Assembly (NCBI GenBank): GCA_937625935.1
Contig: OW569371.1
Location: 310,001-374,000 of the forward strand
DNA: 64,000 nt
Origin: Tetramitus jugosus
Lineage: Eukaryota > Heterolobosea > Eutetramitea > Acrasida > Vahlkampfiidae
Direction: 5' to 3'
The position numbers and the translations under genes are program-made. The notes below the pieces were generated by a model, which did no database searches, was not told the DNA's origin, and saw only the letters and a list, made by a program, of their open reading frames with translations. The stretch's first letter is position 1; each line of letters opens with the position of its first letter. This document shows, one piece after another, positions 26,753 through 36,855 of the stretch.

Positions 26753-29700
26753 ATGCAATCTCCAGCACCATCTACTGCCCCTTTTAATTTTATTTCTCAT
26801 ACACTGTATGGAGCAGCTGCTACCGCAACCAGCGCTTCAAATGCAACAACGAGCAACAACACTATGCAAATAACCATCAGAACTCTGACTGGAAAGGGCA
26901 TCACACTGGACGTACAAGGTAATGATACCATTGAATCCCTGAAGCACAAGATTCAGGACAACGAAGGTATCCCTCCAGCGCAACAACGTTTGATTTGGGC
27001 TGGTAAACAATTGGAAGACGGAAGAACTCTCAGTGATTACAGCATTCAAAATGGTTCTACACTTCACTTGGTATTAAACCTCAGAGGTGATCATTCAGCA
27101 GCTACTACGAACGCTGCTGCTACCACTAGAGCAAAGAGACCATTGGAGGAGGAAGAAACCATTTCTACAAGCGGTGATGAGGAAGAAGCTACAGAGAAGC
27201 CTAAGAGCTCTCAAATATCTCTGAGCGACAGTGGAGCGAGTGATGGTGATGACGAAGGTGTAGAAGACACGTCACAAAAGACAGAAGTGTCTGCATCTCG
27301 TACGACAAAGAAAAAGAGTGGTGAATCAGCGGCAAAAAAGTCAAAAATTGTACAGGTGCAGCCAAGAGAACGTCACAGCAGACGTTCAAAGCAAGTGGCT
27401 GAAGATTCGCTCAAGAAGACTTCCTACAACGTTGACCTTGATATCAGGAAGGAATTGAAACACATTATCTCTGTGGCAAGTGATAGTGAGTATAGTGGTG
27501 CTGAGTCTCATGGTTCTGATGCTGAAGACGATGAAGAATTTTCTGACGCTCCAAAAAAGGAGAGAAAACCAAGAGAGAAGAAACCAAGAGCGCCTCGAGG
27601 AACTGCCAAGAAAGCGAGAGCACCTCGCGCCAAGAAGGAAAAGGTTGCAAAGGCACCCAAGAAGCCAAGACCTTCTCCATGTACTTTTACACCAACACCT
27701 GAGCTCATTGAAAAGTTGGAAAAGATGACTGATGAGACATTTTCAAATAAGTCCAAGGATATTGTTACTGGTTGCAGTCCAATTGTTTCCAGTCGAGAGG
27801 CAATCAGAGCAGTTCTCATCAAGGATCATGAGCTATTGCAAAGAGTTGTGAACGATTTCGATCATGTGAATAACTATTTGATTGAGAGAGGAGTTGACTG
27901 TGATACTCTGCTCTTGATCTCGCATTGAGAGCAAATGATCTGGAGGCTGCCAAAATCATCATGAAGGGACCAACCATTTCTCCTGCAAATAAGTCGAGAG
28001 TGACAACATCTAGCAGTTTGAATAATCACAACACTGGGTCTTATTCCCGCTTTACTTATGGTAGAAATATTCGAGCCATTCATGCCGCTAGAGGATCCAA
28101 GGAAGGAGTTAACGCTTTGACAAAGGATGGATCCAACTATTCTACTTATCATTCAGTTAATCACAAGTCTGCAGTTTCTGCTCTTAAATATCCTTTAACC
28201 AAGGATACTGTTAGTTTCCTGCTGACAGATTTTAATCGTTGGACGTTAGAAGATTCAGGAATGTATGAAGTAGTCGAAGCAGGTAACTTGGATGTTGCAT
28301 TGTATTTGGCTGAAAGTATTTCTGGATATGGCGCAGGATTAAATACTCTTCATATTGAAGCCCTAAAGCTGAGAAATGACGATGAACAGTTTTCAAAGTA
28401 TCAAGTAAGATCTGTAACGAAGAAGGGAGGTCAAAATGGTATTACACCGCTTCATTTTGCAGCAATCAATCCAAATCCAAAGTTTTTGACCGAACTCGCT
28501 TCTCAAGTTGGTATTCATATTGTTGATGCAAAGAATAGAAAACCAATTCATTTTGCTGCTGCATGTACAACATCTGCCACCGTCAAGGTGTTGCTTGAAA
28601 AGGGAGCCGCGTTAGATGAAGGTGATAAAACAAAGAGAATCCCTCTTCACTATGCAGCAAAGGCAGGCAGAGTTCACAACATTGAACATCTTTTGCCTGA
28701 AGATATGCTCCACTTGGCTAATATCAAGGACACCTTTGGATTTACACCAATGCATATTGCTGCGTACTACGGTCATCACGAGTTCGTCAAGGAATTATTG
28801 GGTAGAGGTGTTGATGTCAATGTTTTGGACACTAGAAAGGAAACTCCATTGTTCTCTGCTGCTAAGGCTGGTCACTTGGAAGTTGTCAAGGTGTTGGTTG
28901 AACATGGTGCTTCTCTTGCTAAACAAGATAAACACAGAAGATGTGCACTTTTGCTTGCTGTAATGAATGGACATTACGAAGTTTCAAAGTACTTGATTAT
29001 GCATGGAGCCAATCCAAATGCTGCCGATAGTTCCAATAATTTTGCTATGCACTATGCATGTGCTTATGGATGGTTGAACATTGTCAAGATGCTTCACAAG
29101 GCTGGGGCTAACTTGAATTCATTCAATGATTGGAAAAAGACTCCTCTTAGTGTTGCATTCTTGAAGGGTTTCATTGGTATCTGTGACTATCTGCTCAGTT
29201 TCCCTGAAGTTGATGTGAATATTCAAGATGAAAATGGTCAAACAATGTTGCATAACATTCTCACATCCAGAAATAATGATACTTTCAAATTGGCAAACTT
29301 TTTGATTACAGAAAAGGGAGCTAAAGTCGATATCCTTGATTCGGGTGATAATTCACTCTTCCACATCCTCTGTAGCTCAAAGCACGATGATGACTTGAAG
29401 ATAGCAGAACTATTGCTTCGACATCAAACACCACTTGATACAAACAACAAGGAAGATGTCAGACCTTTGGAAAAGGCATTATCTGTCCTAAATCTCACAA
29501 TGATCAAGTTCTTGCTTGAAAATAATGCTAGAGTTGAATACGAAAAACAAAAGTCCAATTTGTTGCATCGTATTATGGTTCAAACTGGTGATGGTATTCA
29601 AAAGTTGTTTGAGGCCTTAGTTACAGCCTTGCACGATCGTGACCAAGACCATTTATTGGTAGAGATGGCAAATTCAATTGATGAACGAGGTAGATTGCCA

Positions 29701-32700
29701 CTTCATGTCCTGCTTCAGAGTGTTACTCCTTCCTCAATTCTCAGAGGAGAGAAGTTCATCGACAATGAGGTGAATTCAGATGTTGAAATGGATGATTCAT
29801 CAATCAACAAACAATCCACCAAGCAAAAAGAGGTAGAACAAGAGGAAGATGATAATGACAGTGATAGTCGTGAGGAGCACATGAGTGACGAAGAAATTGG
29901 GGATGAAGACAGCGATCATGAAAATGAAGAAATGTCGGATGATGAGGAAGAAGAAGCATCTGTTCAATTTATTACTGGTCGATTCGAATCTACCGGTACT
30001 ACCAACATCACAAACAATGTGATACTCTTGACTTCTTTCCTGTCATATTATCTTGCTATCACCAAGTCTAATATCAACTCCCCAATTGTTGAGATTGAAC
30101 AAAAAGAACAAGAAAAGAAAAAACGCTCCGACAGCGACAGTGAACAAGATTCTGACGGCAGTAATGATGAATCTGGTAGCAGTGAGGATGATAGTGATAG
30201 TGATAATGGTTCATACAACTACGGTCTTCAAACCACTAACCAAAACCAAAAGATTAAGCAGGATAACATTGGATATACTCCACTTCATATTGTGGTTAAC
30301 GCTCTCAATGCCAGCTTGATAGAATATTTGATTGTCACTCTGAAAGCAAAGGTTAACGTCCAAGATGCCAAGGGAAGAACCCCACTTCACTTTGCAATGC
30401 ATTCTGCTGGTTCCAACGACCAGAACGCTTACGGTATTTGCAAGTACTTGGTATCACAAGGTGCTGACATGACTATGCTCGATTACCACGAGAGACCACC
30501 TGTGTTCTACTTGTTCACAAATCTCGTGAAAGCTTCAAATCAAGTTCAAACTCAAAGAGCATCTCCATTCTGGGGTTATCAACAACAACAACAACAACCT
30601 ACTAGTTCCAGTGCGGAACCAATTGAAATTTTGAGTGATTTCACAATTGTTACTGGATTCTCTGCTACACACAAGGATAAGGAACAAAGAACATTGCTTC
30701 ACTATACCTCGATGAAGGGATTCACTATTTGCAGCATGTTATTGATTCAGCTCGGTTGTGATATTAATGAAAAGGATAGGTTAGGTAATACTCCACTTGC
30801 CTACGCTATTCTAAATAAGCAAGTTGACTTTGGTGTTGGTTTGATTAATAAGGGTGCCGAATATGACATTGAAATTACTCAAGAAGTCACCAAAGCAGTT
30901 GAAGATGATTATTCATCTCGTACTACTATTGGAAAACGGGAAAAGAGTCAAACAGTTGTTGTGCAGGAGTCTGCTTCCCTGTTTAAGCATGCTCTCAAAA
31001 TTAATGCCTTTGGTCTCGCATTTTTGCTCGAGTCCAAAGAGATTGAGCCAACAAGAGCAATTAATGACGCACTTGAAACCCAAATGTACCAAATGGCGGC
31101 TAATCTCATCTCCAAGTCTCCTTCTGATGCTCTAAAGAGTAAGAATTCGGAAACCGGTGAAAACCTACTTCACATTGTGTCAAAGTATTGTAGCTCTGGA
31201 TTCCAACCATACAGTAGAAAGCTGATCAAGTTACTCCATAATAGAGGTCTTAAGTTGGATGATGTTGACAACAATGGAAACACTCCACTTCATAATTCTG
31301 TGCTTATCAATGCGATCATCACAAACTATCTCTTGAAACATGGAGCCAAAGTTGATATTCAAGATCAAAACAAGATGAACGTATTGCACTTGGTGTCTCA
31401 TGACAATCATATGAAAGGATTGCCACAACTATTAGCAGCAACTGGTGCTAAGACCGCTATTAATGCGAAAGACAAGGATGGTAAGACTCCTTTGCACCAT
31501 GCAGTGTCCTATTCCAAGTTTGGTTCTTTCGAGAATGTTCAACTTGTTAACGACTTGGTTGGAGCAGGTGCCAAGTATGATATTGAAGATAACGAGAAAA
31601 AATCTCCTCTTTTCTATGCCCTGATGCAACAAAGTGGTACTATAGCAAATGCATTCAGACAATTATCCGCTCAAATCCCTAACTCTCTGAAGGACAAGGC
31701 TCAAAAGGAATACAGCAAATATTCTGAGGAATTCTTCAAATTACCAGGAAAATTCGTTGAGTTGGATGTTAAGACTGATGCAGAAAAGGCTCGAAGCGAA
31801 CTAGAAGCGAAACAAAAGCAAGTCCGTAGAAAGCCTACAGTTCATCGCGTCTTAAGAAAGCCAGGTCACAAGGTACTTTTGGACGAGGATGGAAAACCAT
31901 TCGATATCCTTCTGAACAAGGTTGAAGTGACAGCTGGTGAATTTGGTACTAACATGTTCTACAAACAACAAATTGTGCACAATACTGCTCAAGATTTGTA
32001 TGTCTTCCTCACCAATTGGGGTAGAGTAGGTGAGGCTGGACAACATCAACAAACTCCTCTATCCAAAGAAGAAGCAATTGTTGAATTCAAGAAGAATTTC
32101 AGAAGCAAAACTGCCAATCATTGGGATGAAAGAGACAACTTTAAGCAAGCAGCTGGAAAGTATGCAATTGTTGAATTATCCCAAACCACTATCAAAGAAA
32201 ATCTAAAGCCTATTGATCTCTCTAACGCTCCTGCATCCAAGCTAGATCCTAGAGTTCAGAATTTGATGGGTCTTTTGTGTGATATCACAATCATGCAGAA
32301 AAATTTGCAACATTATGGTGTTGATTTGACTATTGCCAGACTGCACAAGAAGCATTTGATGGCCGCATTAGATGTATTAAACAAAGCCAAGGAAGAACTT
32401 TCAAAGTTTGAAAAACCTGATGTGACTCCAATCGAGAAGAAGGAGGCTCTTGATGAAGTTTACAAACTGACAAGTCAATTCTATCAACTCATTCCTCATA
32501 CCCAATTCAGAGATAGTGCCATTCCTGCATTGCAAATGAGCGATGTAGCTCAAAAGAGAAAGATGCTAGAAGATTTGATTGACTTGCAGGTGACATCGAG
32601 AATCATTCTTGCCTCTACTGTCCAAGCAAAGACGATGAATCCTTTGGATTATACATACAATGCTATCAAGACTCATCTGAAACCTATTGGATCATCCGAT

Positions 32701-33294
32701 GAAGATTACAGTATTCTGTCTAAATTTATCAACAGAACTAAGCAGTACAAGATTTTGAATCTGTTCAGAGTGTGCAGAGAGGAGGAACAGGCAAGATTTA
32801 AACCTCACTTGGCTGACAAGAACAGAATGTTGCTTTTCCATGGAAGTTCTGTTACAAACTTCATTTCTATCCTATCACAAGGATTGAAGATTGCTCCACC
32901 TGAAGCCCCAGCAAGTGGTTATATGTTTGGCAAGGGTATTTACAGCGCTGATGTGGTTGAAAAATCTATTGGATACTGCAGTGGTAATTTGAGTGGTAAT
33001 GTGGTTTGCTTGTTATTGTGCGAGGTTGCCTTGGGTGATTGCTTCGAGTGTACATCAGGAGTCTACATGGAAAAGGCAATGCCTGGTTGTGGAAGTACAA
33101 AAGGAGTTGGACGAACTGGTCCAGATTTCTCCAAGAACTTTGTGACCTTTGATGGTATGAAAATACCTGCAGGCCCAATTATTACTTACAACCCACACGC
33201 AATTAATTCTTATAACTCGCTCAATTACAACGAGTATATTGTCTACGATGAAAGTAGAGTGAGAATCAGATACATGGTTCAACTCAAATTGTAA
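26607..33294 (+). CDS. Histone H3-tail / ubiquitin / H1-like / ankyrin / WGR / PARP fusion (one intron, one apparent frameshift)
   Basis: Exon 1 is only ATGGCAAG (26607-26614); an intron at 26615-26688 (GTACGA, ACTAAC branch-like motif, TTTACAG) joins it to 26689 onward. About 2,200 residues result if a single-base slip near 27907 is allowed. Order: an H3-like tail (residues 1-24, [20 protein letters not shown]), a 37-residue linker, a full 76-residue ubiquitin ending LRGD (26864-27091), an acidic then Lys/Arg/Pro/Ala-rich H1-like region, many ankyrin repeats (about 28000-31650) broken by an acidic linker, WGR (around NWGRVGEAG), PARP regulatory helices, and a PARP catalytic domain with the H-Y-E triad (codons 32839, 32941, 33232). 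H-Y-E enzymes usually make ADP-ribose chains. I infer a nuclear chromatin enzyme. Confidence 0.85.
27902..27916 (+). other. Apparent single-nucleotide frameshift within the PARP fusion gene
   Basis: The upstream frame codes sensibly to GVDCDT at 27907 and then runs to a stop at 27926. A frame shifted by one base reads [16 protein letters not shown] from 27907, a good ankyrin helix, and stays open for 1,795 codons. The two frames overlap by a few codons only. No GT-AG intron of reasonable length bridges them. It may be a missing base in the assembly, a real lesion or programmed slippage. Confidence 0.7.
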
Positions 33295-33386
33295 ATGAAA
33301 TAAATACAACAGTTCCACGACAGACAAAATCTTTTCAACAGATTGCAACATACTTGCTCTAATTATTTTTTATTGTTGGCACATGA

Positions 33387-34643
33387 TTATTGGAGCACAA
33401 AGTCTGTGACATCATCTGAAGGAGCCAACTGTGCTTGCACTGACTTGGCATGCTGCAGACACTTGTCATAAAATACTCTGAGTGCCTCTCTGAAAATGTC
33501 CTCTGGCCTCATCATACCTACACTCTCAATCGAGAAAATGTAATGATTCTTCAATCGAGCCAAATTAATCTTCTTGTCCCACTCGTCAGTTCGTATGCAC
33601 TCTCTGCACATGGTACAATCCCTAGGTCTTGCCACAATCGCTTCATCATCCTCGATATCAAACACCTTCATTGGACAAATATTGACCAATTCTTGAGCGT
33701 GCTTTCCAGTGATTCTCGCTGGCTTATCAGATGATCTCTGCTTGCCCTTGAACGATATTTCAGGCATCAAACGATAGGTTGCAGTGGCAACAGGTGAGAA
33801 TTTGGCATGATCCTTTCCAATGCCCTTGACACAGTAGCACTCGAGATCAATCTCCTGTCCAGGGTTCAACTTTGCAATCAAAATATCGTCAAACACTGGT
33901 TTAATCGGATTGTTCTTGAATCGCTGTGCTTGATCACCGATAGGCACCCACTCCAAATCACCAGAGTACACCTTTTGATGCTCATATTCCTCTGCATTGT
34001 AATTGTGTGGATTCGGTGTCTTCTTCCGATCGCACTTGACCTTCAATCGGAACAAGATTGTCTCATTGTCCATCAAATTGTCCGGAACAGTCCAAACTTC
34101 ACTGCTCAAATTGGCACCAATGGGCAAATAACCAGAGTGAGAAGGTGGGTATGGTCTGCTCGTGTCTTCCGTATTGGCCGAGTACTCACTCATTTGTTTG
34201 ACAGTGGATTGACTCTGGAGGCGTTGAAGTCTCGTGGGATCTGTGCCAGTCAATGGAGCAGAAGGGTAGTCAAACAGCCGAGGGTCCACCTGAATGGGAA
34301 TGAGACCCATTCGATGACACAGCACCTCATCCTGAACAATGCTCGTATTCTTGACAACAGAGATCCACTCGATTGCAACAGTGGGCACTTCGGAGATGAG
34401 AATTCGGCGAAAAGCATTGGCAATGGGTGCATCGACGCCCATCATATCAAACACGAGTTTGTCATGGGTGGACTCCTTGATTCGAATATCAAATTCACTT
34501 TGAAATGCTTCCATGGAGAATGAAAAGTCATAGTTGGGTCCAAATGAACCATGGTAGGAGATGGTGTTGGTTTGTGAGGGTGCGAATCGACCAATTTGGA
34601 CCTTGTTTTTCAAGTCTTCCATTTGTTTGGTAAGCTTGCTCAT
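33387..34643 (-). CDS. POLR1C: RNA polymerase I and III subunit AC40 (RPAC1)
   Basis: This 418-residue protein is the alpha-like subunit shared by RNA polymerases I and III, partner of AC19. Signatures: DAPIANAFRRILISEVPTVA near residue 70, ending in the assembly helix seen in all alpha/Rpb3/D subunits, CHRMGLIPIQVD, and a C-terminal FREALRVFYDKC. The insert domain retains four cysteines, Cys323 (CP), Cys343, Cys346 and Cys349, spaced C-x19-C-x2-C-x2-C like the iron-sulfur domain of archaeal RpoD. The length is normal (yeast 335, human 346) with an extended N terminus and an internal Ser/Thr-rich insert around residues 140-160. The start ATG (34641-34643) sits just downstream of an A-rich leader on the coding strand. 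Confidence 0.93.
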   Translation of the reverse strand: MSKLTKQMEDLKNKVQIGRFAPSQTNTISYHGSFGPNYDFSFSMEAFQSEFDIRIKESTHDKLVFDMMGVDAPIANAFRRILISEVPTVAIEWISVVKNTSIVQDEVLCHRMGLIPIQVDPRLFDYPSAPLTGTDPTRLQRLQSQSTVKQMSEYSANTEDTSRPYPPSHSGYLPIGANLSSEVWTVPDNLMDNETILFRLKVKCDRKKTPNPHNYNAEEYEHQKVYSGDLEWVPIGDQAQRFKNNPIKPVFDDILIAKLNPGQEIDLECYCVKGIGKDHAKFSPVATATYRLMPEISFKGKQRSSDKPARITGKHAQELVNICPMKVFDIEDDEAIVARPRDCTMCRECIRTDEWDKKINLARLKNHYIFSIESVGMMRPEDIFREALRVFYDKCLQHAKSVQAQLAPSDDVTDFVLQ

Positions 34644-34890
34644 GTTCGTTTTCAGTTGTTTTCAGTTGTTGTTGGTTGCGTTTTTTTTTTCTATCTCAGT
34701 TTGGTGCACCATAGAAAATTCACACCAATTTTTGCGCGATGTGATTGTCCGCTGACTGGCATATTTTCATTGAAGTTTCAATAAGAAAAAGAAAAGCGCG
34801 CGAACAATTTTTTTTGAAGGAATTGTATTTTACATGCTGACCGCTACAAAATAGCCAATCCATAATGAATTGTTGAATTGTGGAACAAAT

Positions 34891-35523
34891 TCAGAATTCA
34901 GAAGACAAACGACCGACTACACACTTTTCCAACAATCGATCCAAATTGACCCACGAGTGATACTTGTCAAACAATTGAGTGGCGTCTCTCCCGGCACCCA
35001 ACATTAACTTTTCTACTCCACCTGGATGAAACTTCAAATAGGGAGTAATGTCATACACGATACCACGAATAATGATCCAACAATCGTCCTCCGTATTGTG
35101 TTTTTTGACTTCACTCTTTGGTATGGATAGGGACATGGGTGGATGCGGTGAGTGATGAGAGACGAATAGCTGATAGGATGGCAAGTGATTCTTTCTAAAA
35201 TCGGATTGAGCAGTAATTTGATACCATTTCAATAGTCCATTACCACCAGTGTTGACTTTTCTTCTGGGGAGAAATGCTTGTTGTTGTTGTTGTGATGTTG
35301 TAGTATTGGTAGTGGTAGTAGGGTTGCGCAGAAAGACTGGTGTCTTGTTTGGGATGTTGTTATTGTTACTGTTGTTGGTTGATAATGATGTACTGTCATT
35401 GTGATTGACAACTGTAATGGAGGGAGGCAAAAATGTTGTATGGTTGTTGTTGTCGTTGTTGGATGATGATTCAGTGTAGGTTGGGGAATCAGATGGTGTC
35501 CGTTGATGATTGGATAATGTCAT
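34891..35523 (-). CDS. Cytochrome b5-domain protein
   Basis: This 210-residue protein has about 120 low-complexity residues (Asn, Thr, Ser, Gln) and then a C-terminal cytochrome b5-like haem domain. Both haem ligands are visible: His166 in FHPGG and His189 in KYHSWV, 23 residues apart, with the preceding [18 protein letters not shown] strand-helix pattern typical of the family. The conserved segment [20 protein letters not shown] resembles the b5 domain at the N terminus of CYB5R4-type reductases, but no reductase domain or membrane anchor follows. An electron carrier role is inferred. The gene is divergent from the CYTH-domain gene. Confidence 0.85.
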   Translation of the reverse strand: MTLSNHQRTPSDSPTYTESSSNNDNNNHTTFLPPSITVVNHNDSTSLSTNNSNNNNIPNKTPVFLRNPTTTTNTTTSQQQQQAFLPRRKVNTGGNGLLKWYQITAQSDFRKNHLPSYQLFVSHHSPHPPMSLSIPKSEVKKHNTEDDCWIIIRGIVYDITPYLKFHPGGVEKLMLGAGRDATQLFDKYHSWVNLDRLLEKCVVGRLSSEF

Positions 35524-35882
35524 TCTATCGTGTTAGTAGTGATTGATATAGTATGTACAAGTTGTGTTGACTCTTTTTTGTTTGTTGATGTTTGTTGGTG
35601 GTTGCAATCGCTCAGACGCGTTGGTGTATTTTCAGTGTTCTGGGGTGCGGACTCATGATATCCCGCAACCAGTCTTCCAGCCTCTGCTAGAACTCTGTTA
35701 CTCCGAGTTGTAAACTTGGTCAACTCTTTTTTCCTTGTCTAGTAGGAGAATAAAGTTGCGCCGCTCCATCATCATGCGTTTTTTTCTTCTCTCGCAGCTG
35801 TGGACCAGAGAAGAAAAAATCATCCTCCACACATACACGTTCACAACAATCATACACAAACTCAACAACAACGAAAAAAAAA
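35524..35882. other. Divergent intergenic region, 359 nt
   Basis: This region separates the cytochrome b5-domain gene and the CYTH-domain gene. Its right end is an AC/CAACAA-rich leader with a 10-A run directly before the ATG at 35883. No gene or repeat is recognised. Confidence 0.5.
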
Positions 35883-36734
35883 ATGTTCAAGCAAGCAGTG
35901 AGAAAATCGACACAATTCAACACCAACAGAAAGAACACGACAGCATTCACCACTGCTCTCTCTCGCTTCCAAAAAGCCAATGCACATGACTTTACCATCA
36001 AGTGCTCCTTCCCATTGGCCGACATGGAGTCATTCAAATCTCAAGTCAAAACCAAGGGCAATGGCCAAGAAGTGACTCACTACAATTTTGAGACCACATT
36101 CTTTGACTGTGTACCAAAACAGTTTGACCAATCCACACAACCATTCCCCATCAACCCTGAAAAATTTGAATTGTACTCGCTGTCCAAGAGAGACATTTGG
36201 TTGAGATTGGTGAACAATGTGTGGATGTGTCAATCACCATTCAAGGACACCAAGGGTGAAACTCACTTGAACCTCCCCATTGATCAACGTGTGCCTCATT
36301 TTGACGAACAACATGGCGAAAAGGAAATTAGAAGAGAGTTGAATTTGCAACAGGATATGACTAGAGAGGCACGTGAAAAGATCAAGTTGCCATCTCTGCA
36401 AGAGGACTTGGCTGTCAGAATGGGTGTCGTTCCATATGCCAGCTTCAAGTACACACAAACCATTTACAACATGCCAGAAAACTTTGTCATGGACGTGTAC
36501 AGCACAGACTTTGGTTACAATATTGCTGTCATGTCATCTGTGGTGAAGAATGGCACTGAACTTGATTTGAGCAACCGATCTGCCACCATGATTACCAGTC
36601 TGGAAACTTTGGGCATTGAGATTGAAAAGGTGCCATACACCAAGTCTCTGATTCTCGAATGGATTGCCAGAAACAACAAGGATCACTATCAAGTGTTGGT
36701 CGATTCCAATATTGCCCCACCACTCGATCAATAA
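35883..36734 (+). CDS. Thiamine-triphosphatase-like CYTH domain protein, catalytic motif degenerate
   Basis: This 283-residue protein aligns by eye with animal thiamine triphosphatase. Matches are FETTFFDCVP for the early RDTYYDT strand, KRDIWLRL for DHWLRRR, VDVYSTDFGYN-like spacing (MDVYSTDFGYNIAV) for the family TDFGYAVGEVE, and a C-terminal helix followed by RNNKDHYQVLVDS, like RPQDYQRLLE. The first 35 residues are basic with Arg, Ser, Thr and Phe and no acids, suggesting a mitochondrial presequence. The signature ExExK, which binds triphosphate and metal, reads DFTIKCSF, keeping Lys but lacking both Glu. The fold is fairly secure; triphosphatase activity is uncertain. Confidence 0.65.
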   Translation: MFKQAVRKSTQFNTNRKNTTAFTTALSRFQKANAHDFTIKCSFPLADMESFKSQVKTKGNGQEVTHYNFETTFFDCVPKQFDQSTQPFPINPEKFELYSLSKRDIWLRLVNNVWMCQSPFKDTKGETHLNLPIDQRVPHFDEQHGEKEIRRELNLQQDMTREAREKIKLPSLQEDLAVRMGVVPYASFKYTQTIYNMPENFVMDVYSTDFGYNIAVMSSVVKNGTELDLSNRSATMITSLETLGIEIEKVPYTKSLILEWIARNNKDHYQVLVDSNIAPPLDQ

Positions 36735-36855
36735 ACAATCTCTTTTTTCTTGGGGGACAAAATGCACAACATTTGTTTTTAAGTTGATGATGATTCATTT
36801 TTGGATGTGTTTCACATTTTCACAGGCGAAACTGAGAATGAGGGAAAAAACTTCT

